From: Williamwhitmania taraxaci
Lineage (GTDB): Bacteria; Bacteroidota; Bacteroidia; Bacteroidales; Williamwhitmaniaceae
Assembly: GCF_900096565.1 (NCBI RefSeq)
Contig: NZ_FMYP01000024.1
Location: 1 to 49,311 of the forward strand
Length of the DNA stretch: 49,311 nt
Reading direction: 5' to 3'
The translations under genes were made by a program, and so were the position numbers. The notes under the pieces were generated by a model. It saw only the letters and a list, made by a program, of their open reading frames with translations. It made no database searches and was not told where the DNA came from. Below, piece by piece: positions 1-7,148 of the stretch (positions are counted from its first letter, which is position 1; the number at the start of each line of letters is the position of its first letter).

Positions 1-173
1 CGCTGCGCCACGTTGCTCTCGTAAATGCCCGTTTTGGCATCCCTGTTCCTGCGAATCTCCCGGGATATCACGGAAGGGCTTCGGTTGATAAACAGGGCTA
101 TTTCTTTTTGTAGCTTGCCTTGCTGTAGCATGAGGGTAATTACATACCTTTGCTCTTGGTTGATGTGCGCCAT
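1..173 (-). CDS. IS30-family transposase, N-terminal fragment (cut by window edge)
   Basis: Reading the complement from the ATG at 173 gives 57 codons that run off the window. The protein opens MAHINQEQRYVITLMLQQ and continues with KEIALF and SVISREIRRN, the helix-turn-helix (HTH_38 type) that starts IS30-family transposases. The DDE catalytic domain would lie outside the window, so activity cannot be judged. No terminal inverted repeat could be fixed between 174 and about 310. The element ends downstream of the hypothetical gene at 313-642, so it may have inserted behind that unit. The family call rests on the N-terminal motif only. Confidence 0.7.
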   Translation of the reverse strand, partial: MAHINQEQRYVITLMLQQGKLQKEIALFINRSPSVISREIRRNRDAKTGIYESNVAQ

Positions 174-312
174 TACAACTTATTTTTAGAGGACTTAGGG
201 GGTAAAGAACCACATTTTTTCCATCGGAGAAGCGAAGGTGAGTAATTCTCATCTTCCTGTTCTGAAAAAATGCAATTCCTTTCTCTCCAATCAATCCTAT
301 AAGTTGCATTTG

Positions 313-642
313 TTACTTGAATTTAGGATTTATTTCAGTAAGTTTTTTGCAGATTTCTATATGAAGCCAAATAGACAAGTTGTGTAATCTTGATTGATAG
401 CCTGTCAATTTTAAATCACCATCTTCAATAACAAAGTCACCGTTTTCAATGGCTAAATCATTATCTCCATCTTTGTCAATGTCCTTGATTAAATAGTGAA
501 TGTCTTTATAAAGAACTTCAATGAAATTTTCATTTTCCTTTCCAAATGGTTCAAGTACTTTGTCAATGAACTCGTCCAATGATTTTTTATCAGTGTTTCT
601 AATTTCTTCTATTAAATTTAAGTAATCGTTTCGTTTTAACAT
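313..642 (-). CDS. Small acidic hypothetical protein (109 aa)
   Basis: Not recognised. The product starts MLKRNDYLNLIEEIRN and is rich in Asp and Glu, with an alternating central stretch (KDIDKDGDNDLAIENGDF) that looks beta-rich or metal-binding, and a helical C-terminus. No signal peptide or membrane segment is visible. An upstream in-frame ATG at 666 would add eight residues but overlap the preceding gene by 17 nt. I prefer the ATG at 642, which lies 8 nt beyond that gene's stop. The tight spacing indicates co-transcription with the secreted 442-residue protein at 650-1978. It could be a partner or chaperone of that protein, but nothing in the sequence proves this. Confidence 0.6.
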   Translation of the reverse strand: MLKRNDYLNLIEEIRNTDKKSLDEFIDKVLEPFGKENENFIEVLYKDIHYLIKDIDKDGDNDLAIENGDFVIEDGDLKLTGYQSRLHNLSIWLHIEICKKLTEINPKFK

Positions 643-649
643 AACTGCC

Positions 650-1978
650 CTAATCTTGTATTGCATTTAAAGCACCATTATTAAAATATAAATAAGTTCC
701 CCAACCATAAACCCATTGTTCAGATGTTAGACCTCGTACAATTGTTCTGTTTATGTTTATTGGATGCCCCCAAGCTGCAATACACATTTCATTGTTCATT
801 CCTAATATAACTTTTCCATCAGCAATATATCCGCCCATTTTTTGACCCCATTTAGCAACACAATCATTTTTGAACTTCGCTCTTTCAAGCTGCTCTTGCT
901 TTTTTCGTTCTTCTTGTTCTTTTTTCCTTTCTTCTTCTTTTTTCTTTTTTTCCAGTTCTTGTTTTACAAATTCAGTCTCAAGCATAAAATAATCACTGAT
1001 AAGTCCACTTTCTAAGTCAATTTTCACTTCTTTATCGCCATTTTTTAGAAAATAAAAACAATTTAAATAATATGAGTCTTTTGATTCTATAAAACTTATA
1101 TCAGAACAAGTCCAAACCTCTCCATATTTTATATTAATCATTGCACCTGTGTTTACATCAATTAAGTTTTGCAGATTTGTATTCGTTCTGTCAGAATATC
1201 GAAGAACAACATTTTGATTTAAATAAATCGCTCTTTGCTTTTCAAAGAATGGAACAAGAAAAAATGGACTTCCTATAAATCGAGCTTGGTCAATAATCCA
1301 ATATAATACATCTTGATTTGTTTCATTTCTCAATGTTATTTTAAGGCTCAATTGCCAGTCTCTTCCGTCTTCGATTTCTATATCATCTAACTTTTTAAAT
1401 TCTTTGGAGCCATAAGGTTCTTTACCTTCTATATTAAGAATTGTGAAATATTTACCATAAACACTATCAGGAAAAGTTCCGATTTTACCGAAAATTATAC
1501 CTTCAGTTTTATCAGTTTTTTCGTGATAAAAGAATGGGAGATATATGTTTGTTTTTTCTTTATCTATTTTTTCGTAGTTTACTTTTCTATCATTGTATTG
1601 TTTCAAAGCCGGCCCTTTGAGGCTTGCAGGATCGCCAAACATTTTAGTAAGTGTAATTTCTTCAAATGGAATTTTACCTTCTTTTACTATTTGAACAGTA
1701 TCGGAAGAAAACAAGAAATTAATCATTCTTTCATTGTTGTCAGAACTATACTTTGATTTGTGATTTTTAGACTTTGGTAAAAAGAACAGTTTATATCCAA
1801 TATATTTTTTGTAATCTGTTGGATGTTTCTGCATCACGATATTTGTCAAACTGTCAAATTGCTTAGGTTTAAATACAGGCCTTTCTACTACATCATTTTC
1901 TCTAATAGTTATTTGAGCATTAAGTGATGTCAACCCTAGGCTGAGTGAAATTGCTAAAAATAATATTCTTTTTTTCAT
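650..1978 (-). CDS. Secreted protein with charged coiled coil and BamE/SmpA-like C-terminal module
   Basis: Starts with a clear signal peptide (MKKRILFLAISLSLGLTSLNAQ), so the mature protein is exported. The middle, about residues 25-335, is beta-rich and unrecognised. About residues 336-370 form a very charged Lys/Glu helix (ELEKKKKEEERKKEQEERKK), probably a coiled coil. The last 70 residues contain GKVILGMNNEMCIAAWGHP followed by EQWVYGWGTYLYFNNGAL. That pattern (GM...AWG.P...EQWVYG...YLYF..G) recurs at the C-termini of small BamE/SmpA-like modules. Such modules often occur in envelope lipoproteins, but this N-terminus lacks a lipobox. It heads a two-gene unit with the small protein at 313-642. 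The function is unknown. Confidence 0.7.
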   Translation of the reverse strand: MKKRILFLAISLSLGLTSLNAQITIRENDVVERPVFKPKQFDSLTNIVMQKHPTDYKKYIGYKLFFLPKSKNHKSKYSSDNNERMINFLFSSDTVQIVKEGKIPFEEITLTKMFGDPASLKGPALKQYNDRKVNYEKIDKEKTNIYLPFFYHEKTDKTEGIIFGKIGTFPDSVYGKYFTILNIEGKEPYGSKEFKKLDDIEIEDGRDWQLSLKITLRNETNQDVLYWIIDQARFIGSPFFLVPFFEKQRAIYLNQNVVLRYSDRTNTNLQNLIDVNTGAMINIKYGEVWTCSDISFIESKDSYYLNCFYFLKNGDKEVKIDLESGLISDYFMLETEFVKQELEKKKKEEERKKEQEERKKQEQLERAKFKNDCVAKWGQKMGGYIADGKVILGMNNEMCIAAWGHPININRTIVRGLTSEQWVYGWGTYLYFNNGALNAIQD

Positions 1979-2031
1979 CTTTTGATTAATCTTGTTTGTG
2001 TCGTTTTAAAATTACTGCCAACTCGTTTATA

Positions 2032-2097
2032 TGTGTGATAAAATCACACAATACATGCCCTATTGGTATGTATTGTGTGAAAAACATACACAATACA
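2032..2097. repeat. Nested, mutually exclusive inverted repeats
   Basis: Three overlapping palindromes use the same short words. TGTGTGAT (2032-2039) pairs with ATCACACA (2043-2050) across 3 nt. TCACACAATACAT (2044-2056) pairs perfectly over 13 bp with ATGTATTGTGTGA (2068-2080), and the stem can extend inward through GCC/GGT. TGTATTGTGT (2069-2078) also pairs with ACACAATACA (2088-2097). Each middle arm can therefore choose between two partners. The cluster lies 54 nt upstream of the start of the secreted-protein gene at 1978 (minus strand), so it could be an operator array or a switching RNA leader. No T-tract suggests a terminator. Confidence 0.75.
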
Positions 2098-2217
2098 CAA
2101 ATATATAAATCTTTATCACATGGCATCAATCAGCGAGCGAATATTTTTTAGTCTCTGCCTGCTCACTTATAGGTTTACCTCCAACCTTTCATTCTCCCAT
2201 TAAATTGCCTCTCGAAG

Positions 2218-2676
2218 AGGAAAATTGCTAGGACGAGAGGCAATTTGCTACCTAGAGAGGCAATTTGCTTCTCGGAGTGAGAAAAAGGTATCTCGGAGAA
2301 GCAAATTTGCTACCCGGAGAAGCAAATTTGCTAGGCCGAGAGGCAAATTTGCTACCCGGAGAGGGAAAAATGCTACTCGGAGAAGCAAATTTGCTAGGCC
2401 GAGAGGCAAATTTGCTAGTTGGAGAAGCAAATTTGCTACCCGGAGAGGGAAAAAGGTATCTCGGAGAAGCAATTTTCTCACTCGGAGAGTCTAAAAGGTA
2501 TCTCGGAGAAGCAATTTTCTCACTCGGTGAGGGAAAAAGGTATCTCGAAGAAGCAAATTTGCTACCGAGAGAGGGAAAAATGCTACTCGGAGAAGCAAAT
2601 TTGCTATTCGGAGAGGGAAAAAGGTATCTCGGAGAAGCAATTTTCTCACTCGGAGAATCTAAAAGGTATCGCGGAG
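2218..2676. repeat. Tandem array of 22 units, 20 bp then strictly 21 bp
   Basis: Three 20-bp units (2218-2277) are followed by nineteen units of exactly 21 bp (2278-2676), without spacers. Most end in CGGAG. Four main unit types occur. Type A carries the palindrome GCAAATTTGC followed by TACCCGGAG or TAGGCCGAG. Type B is AGGGAAAAAGGTATCTCGGA. Type C contains AAGCAATTTTCTCACTCGG. Type D contains TCTAAAAGGTATC. From 2446 on, purine-rich and GCAA types alternate. The block B-C-D at 2446-2508 recurs in the same order at 2614-2676, so there is also a 168-bp higher-order period. A partial unit may precede at 2201-2217. All frames stay open because 21 is divisible by 3, so the ORFs here are likely artefacts. 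Confidence 0.9.
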
Positions 2677-2839
2677 CGCGAAAAATGGGATCTGTTCACT
2701 AAACTTTGTCGGGTGGGGATTTATCGAGCCTATATTTCGTATTCAGATGCAGGCATTGGTGGGGCTGTTTGTTGGGCAGGGGCTGCTAGGCTATTTCGGT
2801 GTGGGGTATTCCGGCACGTCTCGTTTTGTGGTAAATGCA

Positions 2840-2870
2840 CGTAAGGGTGCCCTACCGGGGCACCCTTACG
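2840..2870. terminator. Strong GC-rich hairpin downstream of the 2897-3427 gene
   Basis: CGTAAGGGTGCCC (2840-2852) pairs perfectly over 13 bp with GGGCACCCTTACG (2858-2870) around a TACCG loop. Flanking TGCA/TGCA bases can lengthen the stem imperfectly. It sits 27 nt beyond the stop of the minus-strand gene at 2897. There is no U-tract on either strand, so it may be an mRNA 3' stabiliser or factor-dependent terminator rather than a classical intrinsic terminator. Confidence 0.6.
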
Positions 2871-2896
2871 CGTGTGCAAATTTGGGCGCTGCTAAG

Positions 2897-3427
2897 CTAC
2901 GTTGTGGGTTCGTCGCTGTTGTCGTTTTCGGTATTGTCCTTCGAATTATTCTTCTTATTGCGGGGAGTGGGGGGCGTGCCCTTGCCACGGCCGGGGAATC
3001 GCGCCTGAAGATCGTCGTAAACCGATTTCATGCCGGGAACGTTTGCCTTGGCAGCACCCTTCAGTGCGGTGTAGAATGTTAGCGCATCGGTGTATGCCTC
3101 GCTGCCAACATACAAGGTGGTGTCGTCGATTTCTTCGATGAGCTGCCGCAGCGGTTTTTGCATGCGCGAGAGGTTGTTTACCGTGGTCACGTTGTTCTCG
3201 AACTCGGCCACGTTTAAGAAGGCGGGCACCACCGATGGGTTTTGCTTGGCATACTCTAGCGTTTTGGTTACAAACGCCAAGGTTTTGTCGCCCATCTTGG
3301 CCAGGTTGTGCCTGTCGTCGTTCGTAAGGTTAATGAGCATCGGAAGGCTATTCTCAACGGTGGTAACGGTGTCGATGGTGGTTTGCGCTAACGATGCGTC
3401 GATGGTTATTGCAATCTTTATTTCCAT
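2897..3427 (-). CDS. Conserved Bacteroidota hypothetical protein (176 aa)
   Basis: I recognise the pattern of a small family of uncharacterised Bacteroidota proteins: an N-terminal region with LPMLINLTNDDRHNLAKMGD, a helical middle with TLEYAKQNPSVVPAFLNVAE, then SEAYTDALTFYTALKGAAK and a C-terminal VYDDLQARFPGRGK before a low-complexity Asn/Asp tail. It is predicted cytosolic and all-alpha, with no signal peptide or membrane segment. Its function has not been described to my knowledge. It is a single-gene unit on the minus strand, with a hairpin just past its stop and the terminator of a LuxR-type gene upstream. Base composition is GC-richer than the window average. Confidence 0.75.
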   Translation of the reverse strand: MEIKIAITIDASLAQTTIDTVTTVENSLPMLINLTNDDRHNLAKMGDKTLAFVTKTLEYAKQNPSVVPAFLNVAEFENNVTTVNNLSRMQKPLRQLIEEIDDTTLYVGSEAYTDALTFYTALKGAAKANVPGMKSVYDDLQARFPGRGKGTPPTPRNKKNNSKDNTENDNSDEPTT

Positions 3428-3530
3428 AGTTGTGAATTTAGGTTAATAAAATAGTTACTTGCTGTTGCAGTGAGGTATGTTGCCAAAATGCTCACTCAAC
3501 TGGATGCAAGTTATTACCTCTTTCTGTTCA

Positions 3531-3558
3531 AAAAAATAGCCCTTTCGGGCTATTTTTT
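3531..3558 (-). terminator. Intrinsic terminator of the LuxR-type gene
   Basis: AAAAAATAGCCC (3531-3542) and GGGCTATTTTTT (3547-3558) form a perfect hairpin with a 4-nt loop. Read on the minus strand it overlaps the stop codon of the regulator gene (3557-3559) and ends in a U-run, the form of an intrinsic terminator. Confidence 0.8.
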
Positions 3559-4132
3559 AGCTGCCGTGTGCCGCTAAAAAAATGCGAAGTGCCTCTACGC
3601 GGTTCTTCACGCCCAGCTTTGCGTATATGTTCTTGGTGTGGTTCTTTACGGTGTGTGGGCTTATAAATAGTTTCTCGGCAATCTCTTTGTTTAGGAGGCC
3701 CATAGCGAGAAATTCCAAAATTTGTTTCTCGCGGGTGGTGAGGTTTGCAACCGGTAGCTCTCGGTTGTGAGCAGCGGGGAGGCTGTTAATAAATTCGCAC
3801 ATGATGTGCAGCCCTCGCAGCGCCTTTCCCTGGTTGTTTAGGTAGGTGTCTCTTTCGGACTCGATTTCTAACGTGGACGATTCGAGGCATACGTGGGTGG
3901 TTTTAAGGTAGCCATTCTCTACCTCTTGGTGCCTCATTACCAAGCGGAGCAACGCTTGCTCTTGCTTTTCGGGAAGCGTGAGGTCGATGAAGGAAATGGT
4001 GTAGCTTGGAGCCAGAATATTGGTAGTGCCAACCCACGGTGGCTTAGCAAAAAGGTGCGCTCGATGTGGGTGCTTGTTGTTCGTATCGAGCCGTATTCTC
4101 TCTGGGAAATGAATAATGGCCAGCTTTATCAT
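3557..4132 (-). CDS. LuxR/GerE-type helix-turn-helix transcriptional regulator
   Basis: The C-terminal ~60 residues are a GerE/LuxR DNA-binding domain: LTTREKQILEFLAMGLLNKE, then IAEKLFISPHTVKNHTKNIY and AKLGVKNRVEAL, with the canonical recognition helix (SPHTVKNHTKNIYAKL). The N-terminal ~125 residues lack the DD..D..K signature of a response-regulator receiver and are not recognised. They may be a small ligand or protein-interaction domain. I start at MIKLAIIHFPERI (4132). The longer reading to 4267 adds 45 residues that do not look like a domain. It is monocistronic with its own terminator. The target genes are unknown. Confidence 0.8.
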   Translation of the reverse strand: MIKLAIIHFPERIRLDTNNKHPHRAHLFAKPPWVGTTNILAPSYTISFIDLTLPEKQEQALLRLVMRHQEVENGYLKTTHVCLESSTLEIESERDTYLNNQGKALRGLHIMCEFINSLPAAHNRELPVANLTTREKQILEFLAMGLLNKEIAEKLFISPHTVKNHTKNIYAKLGVKNRVEALRIFLAAHGS

Positions 4133-4772
4133 CGTTATCGGTAGGTTGATAAAACAATAATACAGAGTTAAATGTATGAAATGTTTTTGGGCTGGCAAAT
4201 ATATTGTTGCCTTTTGTCGTGCCTGTTTTGGTAAATATAAAGTGTCGCCTGCATGTTCGCAAACCATTTGCTTCGATGATTATTACTGAAAACATTGTCG
4301 ATGATTATTGGGATGCAGAGGCGAAAAAAGAATATTTGTTTAGTGGCTAAGTTCTAGCTATTACAATATTTATTTGTTTTAACATGGTTGATTCCAATTG
4401 CAACTAATAGGTCAGCGCTACGCGCCTTTTATGCAATATGGAGATATCTCCAGCTACGCTGCTAAATAATCCAATTGCATTACACTATCGCCTTATGGTT
4501 CGCGAGTTGCCCAGCCGCGTAGCGGCGAACTCTTTGTAGAAACACAATAGTATAAAACCAAGAAAGCCGCGTAGCGGCGACCTCTCGGTTTTGTAAACCA
4601 TGCAAGGTGGTTTTGCGGTTTGTTTTAGAACTCAGCAAGTTTAGTTAATCAGCAGTGTCAAGTAATCGAATCTGTGATATATGTAATATTTTGCAAGAAT
4701 ACTATAACATATTGTGGTGTTATTCTCTCCAACTTTGCTCTTAACTAATATTAACTCAAATACATGCGACTT
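4133..4772. other. Long non-coding stretch with hairpin repeats
   Basis: No convincing gene lies between the LuxR-type gene and the barrel gene. The stretch holds a perfect 12-bp palindrome GGAGATATCTCC (4440-4451) and the cluster of GTA/TAC-loop hairpins listed separately (4415-4580). I could not place promoters for either flanking gene with confidence. Confidence 0.6.
4415..4580. repeat. Cluster of GTA/TAC-loop mini-hairpins (GCCGCGTAGCGGCGA family)
   Basis: GCCGCGTAGCGGCGA occurs exactly at 4514-4528 and 4566-4580, and a third exact copy lies at 18409-18423. The core is a 5-bp stem GCCGC/GCGGC around GTA. The surrounding bases differ between copies but tend to be self-complementary: GTTCGC (4498-4503) with GCGAAC (4525-4530), and AACCAAGA with TCTCGGTT around the second copy (one mismatch). 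Two further TAC-loop hairpins, GCGCTACGCGC (4415-4425) and CAGCTACGCTG (4451-4461), may be degenerate relatives. This resembles a REP-like dispersed hairpin family. Confidence 0.7.
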
Positions 4773-5321
4773 ATGAAACAAATTTTCGCTATCGCTGTTG
4801 TTTTTCTTCTTTTTACAGGTGCTACCAGCGCTCAACATTTTAACATTGGTATTAAGGGTGGTTTAAATGCTTATAGCATCACCGAAAAAAGTGTCTTTGA
4901 TGAGACGCTGAAAGCAGGTTTGCACGTTGGACTTATTGGACACGCTCATCTTTCGAATAATTTTGCCTTGCAACCCGAACTTGTTTATTCGATGCAGGGA
5001 TCGAAAAGCATTGACCTAAATTACGTTAACGTCCCCTTGTTATTTCAATACATGTTTGACAATGGGTTCAGGTTACAAGCAGGTCCTCAGTTCGGCTTTT
5101 TAGTAAGTGCTGAAGATAAAAATAATGTTGATATTAAGAATAATATTGAATCTCTCGATATAGCCATAGCAATGGGGATAAGTTATGTAAACCCTGCTAC
5201 AAACTTTGGAGTAGATTTCAGGTATAATCATGGCCTTACTGACGTCTCTAAAAATAACGGCCCAAAAATTTTCAATAGAGGATTTCAATTAGGTGTTTTC
5301 TACCTGTTAAATCATAAATAA
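4773..5321 (+). CDS. Small outer-membrane beta-barrel protein (PorT-like fold)
   Basis: Has a signal peptide (MKQIFAIAVVFLLFTGATSAQ) followed by a compact eight-strand-type barrel pattern: HFNIGIKGGLNAYSI, FALQPELVYSMQGSK, YVNVPLLFQYMFDNG, FRLQAGPQFGFLVSA and a final GFQLGVFYLL. These alternating aromatic strands and the GIKGGLN / LQPELVYSMQG / NVPLL..Y / GPQFGFL landmarks typify the Bacteroidota outer-membrane beta-barrel domain (OMP_b-brl_2, PorT-like). The role of this copy cannot be deduced. An alternative ATG three codons upstream (4764) is possible. I chose 4773 because it gives the standard MK- signal peptide. It stands alone with no co-directional close neighbour. Confidence 0.75.
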   Translation: MKQIFAIAVVFLLFTGATSAQHFNIGIKGGLNAYSITEKSVFDETLKAGLHVGLIGHAHLSNNFALQPELVYSMQGSKSIDLNYVNVPLLFQYMFDNGFRLQAGPQFGFLVSAEDKNNVDIKNNIESLDIAIAMGISYVNPATNFGVDFRYNHGLTDVSKNNGPKIFNRGFQLGVFYLLNHK

Positions 5322-5438
5322 TTCGCAGGTATCTGGTTTTTGATACCGCCAATACTTAGTATGTTGGGCAAGAAAGGTTTTTCTGATTGTTCTTCTTGCA
5401 CAGTAACCTAGAGTTATTACAAACAAAAAAAATTAGTT

Positions 5439-5612
5439 ATGAAAACGCCCTCAGCACCCCTGAAAATTACATGGATTATTGGTTTAATCCTTGGTATACT
5501 CGGAATTATCGGTCATTACTTCCACGTTGAATTCTTGACGGAATACAATTACATTCTACTGCTGATTGGATTTGTTGCGCTAGCTGTTGGGACTACATTC
5601 AAAGGGCTGTAA
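5439..5612 (+). CDS. 57-residue two-helix membrane protein
   Basis: Translation from the ATG at 5439 gives MKTPSAPLKITWIIGLILG, then ILGIIGHYFHVEFLTEYNY and ILLLIGFVALAVGTTFKGL. It has two hydrophobic helices, about residues 11-27 and 38-53, separated by a short polar loop with FHVEFLTEYNY. Near-identical small membrane proteins with the ending LLIGF..LAVGTTFKGL are, as I recall, widespread and uncharacterised in Bacteroidota. The gene has a strong hairpin 29 nt after its stop. The function is unknown. Confidence 0.7.
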   Translation: MKTPSAPLKITWIIGLILGILGIIGHYFHVEFLTEYNYILLLIGFVALAVGTTFKGL

Positions 5613-5640
5613 TTTGGCATTTCAAATTGCCTTGTAATAA

Positions 5641-5694
5641 AAGAAGGATGGTGGTTCCGGTTATGCAAGCATAACCTGAGCTGCTATCCTTCTT
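5641..5694 (+). terminator. Two-tier hairpin after the 57-residue membrane protein
   Basis: AAGAAGGAT (5641-5649) pairs with ATCCTTCTT (5686-5694), and inside it GGTTATG (5659-5665) pairs with CATAACC (5670-5676) around CAAG. The result is a two-tier cruciform. Only a short T-run follows, so termination is likely but not certain. Confidence 0.6.
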
Positions 5695-5878
5695 AATGTT
5701 TTCGGCCCATGCTGAAATGAATGTCCTTAAGAAGCGAAAGGGTCGTTAAGCACGCAATCAATCTTGCCGAGCATGGGCTAAGCCTTCGGGTCTACTATGC
5801 GAGCCTAGTAACTAAGAATGCTGAACGGATTCAATAGTCACTAAACAAATTAACCTGTCGCCCCATTAATCAAATCGC

Positions 5879-5886
5879 TATCTTTG
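5879..5886 (+). promoter_or_regulatory. Bacteroidota -7 box TATCTTTG upstream of the zinc-ribbon gene
   Basis: TATCTTTG matches the TAnnTTTG consensus of the primary Bacteroidota sigma factor, 62 nt before the ATG at 5948. A clear TTTG at -33 was not assigned. Confidence 0.55.
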
Positions 5887-5947
5887 TGCGGTAATAGTAT
5901 GTCAGTTTAGATACTGAGGAAGAACAAAAACACAAAAAACAACTTCA

Positions 5948-6304
5948 ATGAGCAACGAAAACAAGTGCCCAAAATGCAATTCAGCAAATACCTATCAAGA
6001 CGCGAATATGTGGATTTGCCCCGATTGTTTTCATGAATGGGATCCCGCTGAGTCGGCACAAGCGGCCGAAGAAGAAGCAAAGGCAGATATGGCATTGGAT
6101 TGTAATGGAAATGCGCTTGTTTCGGGCGATTCCATAACCGTTATCAAAGATCTGAAAGTAAAAGGTATTCTATCGGGAATTAAAGCCGGGACAAAGGCAA
6201 AGAATATTCGCATTGTTGAAGGCAACGATGGACACAATGTTTCGTGCAAAATTGATGGCATTGGCGCAATGTATTTGAAGTCGGAATTTGTTAAGAAAGC
6301 GTAA
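5948..6304 (+). CDS. yjdM: PhnA/YjdM-like zinc-ribbon protein
   Basis: The 118-residue product starts with a zinc ribbon ([10 protein letters not shown] ... [10 protein letters not shown], two CxxC pairs at about residues 7-10 and 26-29). The second domain has [20 protein letters not shown], then [20 protein letters not shown], the standard PhnA/YjdM C-terminal SH3-like barrel. The family carries the historical name alkylphosphonate utilisation protein PhnA but is not part of the C-P lyase, and its true role is uncertain. Length is normal for the family. It is a single-gene unit with its own -7 promoter and intrinsic terminator. Confidence 0.88.
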   Translation: MSNENKCPKCNSANTYQDANMWICPDCFHEWDPAESAQAAEEEAKADMALDCNGNALVSGDSITVIKDLKVKGILSGIKAGTKAKNIRIVEGNDGHNVSCKIDGIGAMYLKSEFVKKA

Positions 6305-6318
6305 CTTTTCCGTGGTTC

Positions 6319-6360
6319 AAAAAGGAGGGACATGCATTGCTGCATCGTCCCTCCTTTTTT
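6319..6360 (+). terminator. Intrinsic terminator of the PhnA/YjdM-like gene
   Basis: AAAAAGGAGGGAC (6319-6331) pairs with GTCCCTCCTTTTT (6347-6359) around a 15-nt loop that can itself pair (ATGCA/TGCAT), followed by T residues. It lies 15 nt after the stop codon. Confidence 0.85.
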
Positions 6361-6550
6361 GCACTATAGTTCAGCTGCCGTTTTTACGTGCATTATTAGC
6401 ATATTGTAAATGGTTGTCTAGTGTCGGATTCTTTTGCATGAACATTTTTGCGGCAGTCATGTTATATTGACAATCCTGCTAGAGTAGGAGCACCAATATG
6501 AAATAATAGTAGTATTTTCGACATACGAAACCAAATTAAAACTCAAAAGC

Positions 6551-6988
6551 ATGAAACGCAAAGCAACAGCCAAATGGAATGGCACCGGATTGGAAGGAAA
6601 AGGATCTTTAACTTCACCAAGCGGTGTCCTAAATAATACTCCCTATAACTTTACTGCAAGGTTTAAGGATGAGGAAGGAAAGTCGGGCACAAACCCCGAG
6701 GAGTTAATTGCAGCTGCCCATGCAGGTTGCTTCAATATGGCTCTGAGCTTTCAAATTGCGGGTGCTGGCTTCACCGCCGATGAGTTGATAACCGAAGCGG
6801 TTGTTAATCTCGACCAGGTAGATGGTGGCTTTGCCGTTACTGGCATTGAACTGAAACTTACCGGAAAAGTTGCCGGAATGACAGAGGAGAAGTTTATGGA
6901 GCTGGCCAATGCGGCTAAGGCTGGTTGTCCTATCTCGAAATTATTAAGCGCAGTTCCTATTACTCTTTCGGCAAAGTTTGTAAAATAG
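6551..6988 (+). CDS. osmC: OsmC-family hydroperoxide reductase
   Basis: The 145-residue protein follows the OsmC subfamily throughout: KATAKWNGTGLEGKG at the start, PYNFTARFKDEEGKSGTNPE in the middle, then the first catalytic cysteine in LIAAAHAGCFNMALS (about residue 60) and the second in AKAGCPISKLLSAVP (about residue 125). OsmC enzymes reduce organic hydroperoxides with this cysteine pair, acting as cytosolic dimers and usually re-reduced by lipoylated proteins. Both cysteines and the preceding EELIAAAHA helix are present, so the enzyme should be active. It is a single-gene unit with an intrinsic terminator about 20 nt after the stop. Confidence 0.93.
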   Translation: MKRKATAKWNGTGLEGKGSLTSPSGVLNNTPYNFTARFKDEEGKSGTNPEELIAAAHAGCFNMALSFQIAGAGFTADELITEAVVNLDQVDGGFAVTGIELKLTGKVAGMTEEKFMELANAAKAGCPISKLLSAVPITLSAKFVK

Positions 6989-7009
6989 CTTACATAACTC
7001 AAGCTCTAG

Positions 7010-7042
7010 CCCCGGTTGCGCCTTGCGTGTGCCGGGGTTTTT
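7010..7042 (+). terminator. Intrinsic terminator of osmC
   Basis: CCCCGG (7010-7015) pairs with CCGGGG (7032-7037), with additional inner GC pairing, and is followed by a run of T residues. Confidence 0.8.
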
Positions 7043-7114
7043 TATGCGATTTATTTTGAGGAAAGATGTTGATGTGCCGTGATAGTTTATTCTCTACGCA
7101 TGTTATGAATCTGC

Positions 7115-7122
7115 TATCTTTG
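7115..7122 (+). promoter_or_regulatory. -7 box TATCTTTG upstream of rlmF
   Basis: TATCTTTG lies 27 nt before the TTG start codon of rlmF, a typical distance for a Bacteroidota promoter with a short leader. Confidence 0.6.
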
Positions 7123-7148
7123 CACTACAAATCAATTCATGTAGCATC

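Larger units (their letters stand above)
5613..5947. other. Intergenic stretch with possible structured RNA
   Basis: No gene is visible. Apart from the hairpin at 5641-5694 it contains GCCCATGCT (5705-5713) inverted as AGCATGGGC (5770-5778), enclosing 56 nt, and then a -7 type promoter at 5879. The enclosed segment is rich in short complementary words (CTTAAG/CGTTAAGC) and could be part of a small structured RNA. This is inference from pairing only. Confidence 0.35.

Noticed and set aside
2201-2697. CRISPR-like array
   Set aside because: Units are contiguous without unique spacers, and no cas genes are present.
2225-2844. Three overlapping open frames (89-145 residues) across the tandem repeat
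   Set aside because: The 21-bp period keeps every frame open; compositions are repetitive, starts differ per frame and no frame stands out. Treated as repeat, not protein.
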